Source: a virus | Virus record (IMG/VR): IMGVR_UViG_3300047476_000917 | Coordinates: 1-21,538 of that record | Length of the DNA: 21,538 nt | Strand: one strand, 5' to 3' | In this document: in pieces, positions 16,401 to 21,538 of the stretch | Layout: each line of letters begins with the position of its first letter | How positions within the stretch are numbered: position 1 is the stretch's first letter | Notes under the pieces: generated by a model | What the model saw: the letters and a program-made list of their open reading frames with translations, nothing else | What the model was told of the DNA's origin: nothing | Databases searched by the model: none | Program-made: the position numbers and the translations under genes

Positions 16401-17976
16401 ATGGATAACCTACACCAAGTTTTATCGTTAAATCTCCACTTCTATCTTTTTGACTTACAACCCCGAACTTTTTTGTAAAACCATTAAGGGAATTATTATT
16501 AATTTCCTCTGCTGTTATATGAATATAATCTATTTGAGTTGTTAAATCTAAAGCTGGTAAACCTGCTGGTATATCATCTCCCAACCTTTCTGGTCTAAAT
16601 ACCCTAACGTAAATTTTATAAGGCAAATTAGAAACTGCATCAAGATATGGAAATGGCATAAATTCACCATAAACTGGTATGACGTTTGAAAGAACTGGAG
16701 GTGTGTCCGGTAAAAGAAAAGGAACTTGTGGGATTGGTATTACCTCTTCAACACCATCTTTAAAGTTTGCAGCATAAATCGGAGTGCCTACACCTTCAAC
16801 TGCTCTATACCAACTTGACTCGTTTGTTAAATAATAAAAATTGGCATCTAAGTCTTGAACGGCTATTATTTGAAGCCTTAAATTTTTTATAAAACTACCT
16901 TTTGTAGATTTAAATTTAATCTTTAGCTCTTGTTTAGGTGTAAGTTCAAAACTACTTTTAAAAGGAAAATATGTTGTTGGAGGACTTTGAGCATAAGAAC
17001 CATCAACTTCTGGATTAAACAAAGTATTTCCAAGATTTGTCAAATAGCCATTTGTAATCTCAAAAATTGCAGCCCCGAAACCCTCAAAAGTCCAACCTGT
17101 CGGATTATCAAAGCCTGAATTTGGGTTTAAACTTCTTGATATGGATTTAGTCTTTTCAATCGTTACGCTCTTTTGGCTGAACATAAGACCAAAATCTCCA
17201 CCTGCTATCCTTGTTACGCTTTCATCTGGTCTTGTGTACGTTGTGCTTGCTTGAAGAACTCCAGCATTGCTGTAAGTCCTTTTTACGCTATTTACTTTTG
17301 ATATTTCTGCAATATTTTTAATATCCCATCTTCCATCTGTAAACGTAAATTGTCCGTATTGCTGAATTATGCTATTAATAACATCGTAACAACTTAGCCC
17401 CTCAAAGAACTTATCTTCTATAAACGATTCGTAATAGTATGGCTTATTTAAATCTGCATCCCTTAAATCTACATTATCAACTACTGAATATCCAAAGCTA
17501 TTGACGTATGGAATATTATTAATACATTCTATAATTACATCTAATAATTTCTTTCTTGTTCCCGATGGTAAAAAAGTTATAGTTTTTAAATTTACCAATC
17601 CACATTCAGCACTTAAATTAACAGAATAAATCCCATCATTTAAATCTGAATCCGAACCTTCAAAAGGCACAATAATAGCATTGTATTGCAAAACAGTATT
17701 CTTGTAAACAACCGCTACCGCATCTCCATAATTTTGACCGGTAAAGTCAACCGCATGGAACGAAGCATTTGAAATGGCTTCAATGCTAATAACTGATGGA
17801 ACAATTCCACCGAGATATTTCTCGCCAACGTCTTTGTTGTAGGTTCGTGTTAGTGGATTACCTCCTGCAATTAATTCTGTTGCTGTGCCTGCAAAACCTT
17901 CGACCCAAATTTCTACTTTGTAATCGTCTGCGTCAATATCTGAAAACTCAAAGAAATATTTTAATGCCTTAGCCAT
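10459..17976 (-). CDS. Giant tail-tip/tail fibre protein (2505 residues)
   Basis: The N-terminal about 620 residues look like a tail-tip hub domain set, with beta-rich segments ending near IANIEFGDLLDIDGEKHRI. A module at about 820-960 (VVYTAGSDGTNKTVRLAQAN ... KPSAPNHMVVVGFC ... VQNGFELDEIHDV) is a common tail-fibre domain. From about 1000 on it is a repetitive trimeric-fibre region with GIGT...KL.V.G turns (near residues 1020, 1080, 1225, 1350 and 2160) and AGTYRSVTINAKGLV...GYGITDAYTKTESD cassettes (about 1600-2000). The last 350 residues include KDNRYISITASSSN and finish DSRNYLVI. No S74 intramolecular chaperone motif was recognised. It likely fuses adsorption-apparatus base and receptor-binding fibre in one chain. 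It starts within the tape measure stop region (8-base overlap). Confidence 0.85.
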   Translation of the reverse strand: MAKALKYFFEFSDIDADDYKVEIWVEGFAGTATELIAGGNPLTRTYNKDVGEKYLGGIVPSVISIEAISNASFHAVDFTGQNYGDAVAVVYKNTVLQYNAIIVPFEGSDSDLNDGIYSVNLSAECGLVNLKTITFLPSGTRKKLLDVIIECINNIPYVNSFGYSVVDNVDLRDADLNKPYYYESFIEDKFFEGLSCYDVINSIIQQYGQFTFTDGRWDIKNIAEISKVNSVKRTYSNAGVLQASTTYTRPDESVTRIAGGDFGLMFSQKSVTIEKTKSISRSLNPNSGFDNPTGWTFEGFGAAIFEITNGYLTNLGNTLFNPEVDGSYAQSPPTTYFPFKSSFELTPKQELKIKFKSTKGSFIKNLRLQIIAVQDLDANFYYLTNESSWYRAVEGVGTPIYAANFKDGVEEVIPIPQVPFLLPDTPPVLSNVIPVYGEFMPFPYLDAVSNLPYKIYVRVFRPERLGDDIPAGLPALDLTTQIDYIHITAEEINNNSLNGFTKKFGVVSQKDRSGDLTIKLGVGYPSFPVAYDSLFFNGSTTKPITLYNSLPIEEFIADSYLSVLSQRQKFYQGTVIANIEFGDLLDIDGEKHRIHNYEYNYKLKQANIKTIGLGVNADTIEELPVYDSDVNLDIDSILNQVDIDMNRKYGDNLNLKFVDKNIQINTLADGQKSLSLRQDFRISRLYSTDVFLRTASDGSIQDVAEDTEGNFTLIKPAKDGTYALLEDIEDLAWLQEGNTATVATKKLGTLDNFDFNIIRNNINIGQIKSTGLDLLDNRLDVGAVQFNVATAQTVGVAKTIWNDTFGTLEFGLKGGNVNYRLGQSSIVYVKSADNAGLTKGTVVYTAGSDGTNKTVRLAQANAESTSSKTFGIIAETVTGGGKAFCITFGNIEGINTSAFAEGATIYLSPTVAGGMTTTKPSAPNHMVVVGFCLRSHATLGVIFVKVQNGFELDEIHDVAIGTLANNNLLAYESSTSLWKNKTYAELGLSSGTGTTNFVTKWSNATGGLINSQIFDNGVNVGIGTPSPTQKLEIHGGNDVGISIFNTNANFWDITNGLNGTLNFIRGRSNNFMQINQFGNVGIGTTTITQKLDVAGGARFTNDVIIGGGAVGGNSLLVTKNITGGVDASGIRSSGQIQSDVTNSAFMFRAVVNQANFALPTLIVYESNIGTISGTGTNFVNYRAAATSAGFTNVYGFQGTIASGNNRWNLFMVGTAPNHMAGSLGIGTTALAGHGIRNSKTITGGASGFSYANYSDGQIQSDVTGAAWYFRSFANTQPTAFTLPEIRHFDATQGTIGAGSSVTVQTAFLAGSTLVGASFANYGFRGNIPAGTGRWNAFMDGTAQNYFRGNVGIGINKTVPAVELDVAGTIATTNFRMTSGAAAGRVLQSDANGNASWVTLNTSGYLGTWNANTNTPTIADGTGVAGQFYIVTVAGTWNGLTFAVGDEVYYNGTIWQRIPSSFTLPVATASILGGVKISTGLSINGTGDLSVAYGVTSTTAAVGDHAHTFGGDVSGSGGTGTIALTLATVNSNVGQFTKVTVNAKGLVTAATNLIASDIPTLNQNTTGSAGLLATARNIAMTGDGTWSVTFNGSADVSGALTLADVVTAGTYRSVTINAKGLVIAGTNPTTVSGYGITDFYAQIVSGFVTGENSSVLNTDSLEVALEKLQGQINARISGNQTITLSGIVTGSGTTAITTAIADAALSIAKTSGLQTALDSKQATLSGTGLVLSTAGTITYVTNNSANWNTAFGWGNHASAGYLLASTASTTYQPLDADLTSIAGLAGTSGILRKTAANTWSLDTNSYLTANQSISITGDATGSGTTSIALTLANVATAGTYRSVTINAKGLVTSGTNPTTISGYGITDAYTKTESDGRYQGLDADLTAIGALTGTNGILRKTAANTWSLDTNTFVHSGNLIDFRATTTQLGFVAVGTTMEINGFGVINQKSGLVTIGTYRSVTVDTYGRVTAGTNPTTLAGYAITDAYTKTESDERFVLTSVLYSNPSWITSLAWSKLTGVPATFAPSAHTHAATDIVSGVIATARLASGTASASTYLRGDQTWATLPTGGITALTGDVTASGSGSVAATLATVTQANTGDFRKITIDTKGRVTGNTAVVVSDLTALLGTTRYLPYNTGVANFVTKWSNTSGGISNSQIFDNGTNIGIGNSVPDTKLHLTGNLKIDGGTGYMLMGNVAGAYWIDVPSTSLNLYGTTVISKNNHNFEFKIGLNGNYGTAGQVLTSQGSSANPTWTTISGGTLASTQIGFGSLTNVLSGSAGFTWKDNRYISITASSSNFNIGASGGLGFIESVNGNLELQARGSFGVLVSDGYFRVNELGGAGLQMVTVDNDGLFGKQAIPSGGIGNIDQVLAAGSTSFEKTFNLQNSETNPYLHFKNNSGTLKGNIIHLLDVLSFNSTTGNKLQLKAGSDLDLLGNNINVGYPYSNGFVNINGTPFKLAYSDFWAEPYTPALGDKVLFSYDTSKNAFVMQKVQVYTSPIDSRNYLVI
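11995..13165 (-). repeat. Degenerate direct repeats encoding tail-fibre cassettes
   Basis: Three copies of a cassette encoding GTYRSVT...KGLV..GTNPTT..GY.ITD lie at about 11995-12135, 12360-12480 and 13050-13165; the first two continue into AYTKTESD. A second unit encoding GILRKTAANTWSLDTN occurs at about 12240-12310 and 12565-12640. DNA similarity is visible (for example GTATAAGCATCCGTTATG in two copies, plus strand). A further duplicated block encoding NSQIFDNG is at about 11465-11560 and 14890-14990. These are internal to the fibre gene. Confidence 0.75.
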
Positions 17977-19600
17977 TTGCTCTATTTACGTTATTTAATA
18001 CCCCTACTAATGTATTACCTTGAATCTCGAATTTTACGGTGTTGTTAAATCCTGATGGATTTTGAAATGGTACAATATTCCTTGCTCCTGTTGATGTACT
18101 AACAGAACTGTTAGAATTGTTACCAATAGCAGAACCTCCGCCCATTAATGCACCCCCTAAAGCAATCAAACCAAGACCTGATTGTATTTCTTTTTCTGCA
18201 AAAGGAGCTCCAGCAATTGAACTACTTAATCCTAAACCTATCGCTAAAAGAGCACTACCCATAGATATTGCCATTTGACCCAATGACTTCATAAAAGACG
18301 ATAATACTTTCTTAAAGTCAAATTTAATATCTTTACTGAACATTGATTCAAAAATTCCTGAAAAAGTATCACCTAAACTGTTTGAAACAATAGCCATTAC
18401 TCCTTTAAGTACATCTCGCATTTTAAGGAAACTTTCAATCATTTCTGATTCTGCATCACTAATACCATCTTTCCAATCTATTTTTAATTTCTCAAAAATT
18501 TTCTGATTACTTGGGAACTCTGGTAAATTTAATTCGCTAAATCTTGACCTTAAATTATTCCAATTATTTAATAAAAAATCGCTCAATCCTCCAATCTCTT
18601 GACCTAAGTCGCTTTTTAATCCTGTAATATTTAATGATTGTTCTTCGCTAAAGTTTAAAGATATAGGATTTACTGCTGGCAAATCTTCTAAGCTTAAAAC
18701 TTTCTCCATTTCTAAAGCATATTCTCTTTCTTTCTTTAGCCTTTCAGAAAACTGCTTATCCCTTTCCCTCATCTCATCGGAGTGCATTTTTTTAAATGCT
18801 TCAAGTCTTTTATAACCAGCATCTTTTATTTGCTTCTCTGTAATTCCTGTTTTAACTTTGCCGCCTGTTTTTCCTGTAAAATCAAGTAAGCCAGTCATGG
18901 AGACATTAGCTTTTTTTACTTCTGCAACAAATTTTTGTATGCTTTCTCCAAAACCTATATTATTAATTGCATCAGAACGCTTTACAAGTTCTTCTTGCAA
19001 TTCCATTAAGCGATTGTTTGTCCATTCGTTACCGTTGATTATCCTTAAAAGTCTAACCATTGTCCGTTCAAAATTATAAAACTCTCTATTAAGAGTATGT
19101 AAATTTGTCTTTAGTGTAGAAAAGTTTTCACTTGCACCATAAGCAAGAGCAGCAATTAAAGCTATTACTGCTATGATTGGAGCATTAAGTGCTGCAATAG
19201 CAACACCTATTGTTTTAACTGCCGTTATTAATGCTCCTATTGCCACTAAAGTTGGTCCAATTGCAGCCACAAAAACTGAACCTATAATTATATTTTTCTT
19301 TGTTTCACTGTCTAATTTAGCAAACTCTTTCATAAAATTATTTACAAGAGTTATTCCTTTTGTAAATGATGGTAAAACAGTTGTTCCAAAAGTGTCTCCT
19401 ATTTCTTTTAACGATTCTCCAAACATTCTCATTTGGTTTGCCGCACCTCCTCCAGTTCTTGCAAAATCACCTTGTGAATTTGTGGTGTTTGCCAATACAT
19501 AATTATACCTAAGTAAAACCTTTTCAGCCTGTGTTAAATCTTCTGCATTTCCTTTGAATCCTTTTGATAAAGCATAAGCCTTTAAATTGGCTTCTGTCAT
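17969..19600 (-). CDS. Tape measure protein, C-terminal part (downstream of a frame break)
   Basis: 543 residues from the first in-frame ATG, but the frame is open back to 19675 and the codons before the ATG (ALKGIFTGETESLKTLGIV) are clearly protein-coding and typical of tape measure proteins, so 19600 is not a true start. Features: a hydrophobic stretch (about 97-155, IIIGSVFVAAIGPTLVAIGA...), a charged coiled-coil-like centre (about 250-300, KKMHSDEMRERDKQFSERLK), and a second Gly/Ala-rich hydrophobic region near the C-terminus. Tape measure proteins fill the tail tube and set its length. Joined to the upstream part it would be about 706 residues, suggesting a tail near 105 nm by the usual 1.5 angstrom per residue rule. 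Confidence 0.85.
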   Translation of the reverse strand: MTEANLKAYALSKGFKGNAEDLTQAEKVLLRYNYVLANTTNSQGDFARTGGGAANQMRMFGESLKEIGDTFGTTVLPSFTKGITLVNNFMKEFAKLDSETKKNIIIGSVFVAAIGPTLVAIGALITAVKTIGVAIAALNAPIIAVIALIAALAYGASENFSTLKTNLHTLNREFYNFERTMVRLLRIINGNEWTNNRLMELQEELVKRSDAINNIGFGESIQKFVAEVKKANVSMTGLLDFTGKTGGKVKTGITEKQIKDAGYKRLEAFKKMHSDEMRERDKQFSERLKKEREYALEMEKVLSLEDLPAVNPISLNFSEEQSLNITGLKSDLGQEIGGLSDFLLNNWNNLRSRFSELNLPEFPSNQKIFEKLKIDWKDGISDAESEMIESFLKMRDVLKGVMAIVSNSLGDTFSGIFESMFSKDIKFDFKKVLSSFMKSLGQMAISMGSALLAIGLGLSSSIAGAPFAEKEIQSGLGLIALGGALMGGGSAIGNNSNSSVSTSTGARNIVPFQNPSGFNNTVKFEIQGNTLVGVLNNVNRANG

Positions 19601-19650
19601 TACTATTCCTAAAGTTTTAAGAGATTCTGTTTCGCCTGTGAATATGCCTT

Positions 19651-19675
19651 TTAAGGCTGCTCTATGCCTATATTT
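19651..19675 (-). other. Frame-break window in the tape measure gene
   Basis: The upstream frame stops at TAA 19651-19653, and the downstream (-1) frame first opens after a TAA at 19676-19678, so any switch must lie in these 25 bases (AAA AAT ATA GGC ATA GAG CAG CCT TAA in the upstream frame). Re-reading the G of CAG as GCC TTA AAA gives ...IEQ-ALKGIF..., which restores the family sequence. I see no XXXYYYZ slippery heptamer in the upstream frame, so a single-base loss is as likely as recoding. Confidence 0.7.
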
Positions 19676-20088
19676 TTAAATGAAGCCAAATCTGCAGCTA
19701 AGCCTACTAAAGAAGTCGATAAACTTGCGGCTTGTTCTTGCGTTAGACCCATAGAAGTCGACATATCTCCATAAGTCGAAGCCATGTCCATTGCTGAACC
19801 TTTAGCGATACCGAATTGAGTTAATGATGTACTTGCAAATTCTTTTACCGCATCCGCTGATTTGCCAAAAGCAACCTCGACCTTATTAGTAGCTTCTTGT
19901 GAATCGGAAGCTAACTTAATCATTTGCTTGCCAATCAAAAGCAAAGGTGTGGTAATCGCCAATGACATTGCCGAGCCTATGCTGGTCATTTTTTTACCAA
20001 ACTCTTCAAATTTTTTGCTTGCTGAATTTAAGCCATTATTTAACCCATCAACATCTACGCCTATACTAACCTCTAAATCTGCCGCCAT
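19651..20088 (-). CDS. Tape measure protein, N-terminal part (frame broken)
   Basis: 145 residues starting MAADLEVSIGVDVDGLNNGL, the standard opening of siphophage tape measure proteins, followed by SKKFEEFGKKMTSIGSAMSL, a hydrophobic helix and the conserved GDMSTSMGLTQEQAASLS block. It stops in IGIEQP-TAA at 19651, where the family normally continues into an ALKGIFTGETE-like segment; that segment is present but in the -1 frame. The ATG overlaps the stop of the frameshifted chaperone as TAATG. Whether the full protein is made by a ribosomal frameshift, or the break is a mutation or sequence error, cannot be told here. Confidence 0.85.
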   Translation of the reverse strand: MAADLEVSIGVDVDGLNNGLNSASKKFEEFGKKMTSIGSAMSLAITTPLLLIGKQMIKLASDSQEATNKVEVAFGKSADAVKEFASTSLTQFGIAKGSAMDMASTYGDMSTSMGLTQEQAASLSTSLVGLAADLASFKNIGIEQP

Positions 20089-20393
20089 TATTTTAACATG
20101 TTTTTAAATAAATCAATACTTGCACTTTCATTATGTTGGATTCTGCTATCTAAATTTAAAGGTTTAATCTTTTCTGGTGTTATTGGTTTGCATCCCATAC
20201 TTGTATTATTAATCATCGTCATTAATTCCCTTGTATGCACCCATTTTAATTCCTCTCTTCTGTTATAACCCTCTCTAAGCATAAAGAACTCGAACAAAGT
20301 AAGCTCAATTATTTCACTTCCTTTTAGTCCGAGTTCCCCGTAACAAAATAATAAAATGTCAAAGTGACTTTCCTTTATGCTTTCACCTTTGTT
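20088..20393 (-). CDS. Tail assembly chaperone, -1 frameshift extension (gpT-like part)
   Basis: A -1 frame ORF of 101 codons that runs without a stop from the slippery A-run to TAA at 20088-20090. It reads NKGESIKESHFDILLFCYGE... and later FFMLREGYNRREELKWVHTR, a pattern typical of the second half of frameshifted tail chaperones. No good start codon or leader is needed: reading on from residue 115 of the upstream protein gives a 216-residue fusion. By analogy with lambda gpG-gpGT, the short form is made in excess and the fused form recruits tail tube subunits to the tape measure protein encoded next. The stop overlaps the tape measure ATG. Confidence 0.8.
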   Translation of the reverse strand, partial: NKGESIKESHFDILLFCYGELGLKGSEIIELTLFEFFMLREGYNRREELKWVHTRELMTMINNTSMGCKPITPEKIKPLNLDSRIQHNESASIDLFKNMLK

Positions 20394-20737
20394 TTTTTTT
20401 GTTCAACTTTTGCGAAACCTGAAAATAAAGCCGTTGTCATAATAGCAATATTACTTTCGTTTAAAAGCCCTTCTACGTCAATTAACAGAAACGTTTCTTT
20501 TTGCGACAAAGTATATTCTTCCTTTTTGTAAACAGAATAATTAACTGCAGCAAAATAAATTAATGACATAAAATTTTTCATTAATTGAATCGTGTCCGTA
20601 TTGTCTCGCAAAGATTCCTCAAACTGACTAAATGACAATTTTCTGTCTTCGCAAAAATCCATAATTGCCATCATACCAAATAGGCAAGTTAGTTTAACTT
20701 CTCCCTCGCTATTTTTGAACTCTACTAATCCCTTCAT
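20375..20737 (-). CDS. Tail assembly chaperone, short form (gpG-like)
   Basis: 120 residues, MKGLVEFKNSEGEVKLTCLF..., with an N-terminal beta pair and a helical remainder (MAIMDFCEDRKLSFSQFEES, QLMKNFMSLIYFAAVNYSVY). It lies between the major tail protein (1 base before) and the tape measure gene, the fixed position of tail chaperones, and ends just after an A9 slippery run. The last five codons are replaced in the fused product. The short protein would be the abundant form that keeps the tape measure protein soluble during tail assembly. Confidence 0.85.
   Translation of the reverse strand: MKGLVEFKNSEGEVKLTCLFGMMAIMDFCEDRKLSFSQFEESLRDNTDTIQLMKNFMSLIYFAAVNYSVYKKEEYTLSQKETFLLIDVEGLLNESNIAIMTTALFSGFAKVEQKKTKVKA
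20391..20401 (-). promoter_or_regulatory. Slippery sequence for -1 programmed ribosomal frameshifting
   Basis: The minus strand reads C-A9-C. In the chaperone frame this is CAA AAA AAA ACA, giving the canonical A AAA AAA heptamer at 20393-20399 five codons before the last sense codon. A -1 slip continues AAC AAA GGT GAA into a 101-codon open frame with tail chaperone character. Confidence 0.85.
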
Positions 20738-20738
20738 A

Positions 20739-21161
20739 TTATGCTGCTACTGTTGAAATAGTCGGACTTCCTGTTGGAGTTAAATCACAAGTAAATGTCG
20801 CTGCTTCATCCTGTCCAAATGTCAAAGGTACACTTGTAACAAAGCATGCCCATTGATAAGTTGTATCTCCTGTGGTTGTGGTCTTAAACTTAACAGTTAA
20901 CTGTGTACCATTAACCAAAGCATCTACCAGTTGATCCACTTGGTTTGTGCCTGAATAATTCACCATTCCACTAATAGAAATTGAACCTTCTTTTAATCCA
21001 GCTATTACTTCTCTCCAACCGTTTGAATCTTTGGTTGTAGTGTCTATTGGCGACATCGTGAAACTAATTTCACTCGAATCTGTATCCGTTATTAAGGTTT
21101 CTGTTCCACCTGAAACGGTGTAAACCTTCATGTCTTTCCCGTTAAATTTTCCGCTTGGCAT
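20739..21161 (-). CDS. Major tail tube protein
   Basis: 140 residues, beta-rich and low in Cys, starting MPSGKFNGKDMKVYTVSGGT. Recognisable TP901-1-type tail tube features: SSEISFTMSPIDTTTKDSNG near residues 29-48, the GLKEGSISISGMVNYSG strand pair, and a C-terminal TFTCDLTPTGSPT strand and tail. Hexamers of this protein stack to form the tail tube through which DNA passes. Gene order (terminator-like protein, tube, chaperones, tape measure) fits. It is a short version with no extra Ig-like decoration domain. Confidence 0.85.
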   Translation of the reverse strand: MPSGKFNGKDMKVYTVSGGTETLITDTDSSEISFTMSPIDTTTKDSNGWREVIAGLKEGSISISGMVNYSGTNQVDQLVDALVNGTQLTVKFKTTTTGDTTYQWACFVTSVPLTFGQDEAATFTCDLTPTGSPTISTVAA

Positions 21162-21170
21162 TGTATTATA

Positions 21171-21538
21171 TTATTTTTCAAAAAATTTATGTTGCAAAAT
21201 TGCTACTGTCCTGTAATTCGTTTCACTATTACCATCATTGAACCCATCAAAACTACCACTTAATTCTAAACTGACAAAATTAAATATTGTACTTGTTAAA
21301 TTAATTGTGTCTCTGCTTGGATTAACGATTGTTAAAACTGCGTTTAATATATCGTCCGCTTGTTTCCTGCCTCCATACGTTGGTATAACCTCTGTATTAA
21401 CTTCTATATTTAACGTTGCAGTTCCTCCAAAATTGTCCTTTGTGTTTTGGTCTTCAGTCTGAACGTATGAACCTAAAATTATAAATGGTCTTGGTGAATT
21501 AATCGGTGCTTCCATGTCGTAAACTTTTACAACTTGTC
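21171..21538 (-). CDS. Tail terminator/completion-like protein, 5' end outside window
   Basis: The frame is open through the right edge: codons before the ATG at 21515 read QVVKVYD, joining naturally to MEAPINSPRPFIILGSYVQT, so that ATG is probably internal and the gene is cut off. The pattern of RIYD-like segment, PFIILGS, a beta hairpin and TYGGRKQADDILNAVLTIV (helix after a strand) resembles DUF3168/tail-terminator proteins, which cap the finished tail at the head-proximal end. The position just upstream of the tail tube gene supports this. About 120 residues are visible. Confidence 0.65.
   Translation of the reverse strand, partial: QVVKVYDMEAPINSPRPFIILGSYVQTEDQNTKDNFGGTATLNIEVNTEVIPTYGGRKQADDILNAVLTIVNPSRDTINLTSTIFNFVSLELSGSFDGFNDGNSETNYRTVAILQHKFFEK

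Noticed and set aside
19651-19675. Calling the tape measure break a programmed frameshift
   Set aside because: No XXXYYYZ heptamer fits the upstream frame in the allowed 25 bases, and tape measure genes are not normally recoded; left open as a finding rather than annotated as recoding.
1-21538. tRNA genes, integrase, att sites, toxin-antitoxin, retron or defence genes
   Set aside because: I looked for tRNA-like cloverleaf ends, recombinase motifs, reverse transcriptase motifs and defence-type domain pairs and saw none that I could support.

Overview
The window looks like about 21.5 kb of a tailed-phage (siphovirus-type) genome or prophage from a Bacteroidota host, probably a Flavobacterium-like one. 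Reasons: the DNA is AT-rich; every supported gene is on the minus strand in a tightly packed, often ATGA/TAATG-overlapping array; most start codons have A-rich leaders rather than Shine-Dalgarno boxes; two gene starts sit just downstream of a TAnnTTTG element, the Bacteroidota -7 promoter consensus; and the primase-helicase has the BT4734/VirE-N type N-terminus common in that phylum. No integrase, att site, tRNA, CRISPR array or insertion sequence was seen.

Transcription runs from high to low coordinates. The structural block comes first: a tail-terminator-like protein cut by the right edge (21171-21538), the major tail tube protein (20739-21161), a tail assembly chaperone pair joined by a clear -1 ribosomal frameshift on A9 (20088-20737), a tape measure protein whose frame is broken once near 19651-19675 (17969-20088), and a 2505-residue tail-tip/fibre protein (10459-17976). 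Two unrecognised small genes follow (9698-10447). The lysis block is next: an M15 peptidase endolysin (9231-9698), a free-standing HNH homing endonuclease (8672-9184), a holin candidate (8276-8671), two small membrane proteins (7910-8283) and a membrane-anchored coiled-coil protein that could be an inner spanin (7497-7913). A good intrinsic terminator closes this block at 7437-7464.

Immediately downstream, a TAnnTTTG box (7399-7406) starts a second operon. It begins with a small HTH-like protein and three unrecognised small genes (6328-7394). Then comes a 276-base AT-rich gap with four copies of a GTGTTGC repeat in both orientations, a candidate replication origin or operator. After it lie the primase-helicase (3721-6051), an SNF2-like helicase (2490-3734), a VRR-NUC nuclease (2276-2515), small hypothetical genes, a putative ssDNA-binding protein (571-1182), an unrecognised 145-residue protein, a 25-residue membrane peptide, and the first 19 codons of a gene that leaves the window on the left. 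This is a replication/recombination module; no DNA polymerase lies in the window.

I found no obviously new defence or mobile system. The observations most worth a second look are the frameshift-coupled chaperone, the unexplained break in the tape measure gene, the repeat cluster before the primase, the long hairpin and promoter-like box around the homing endonuclease, and several tiny membrane ORFs held in place by start/stop overlaps.
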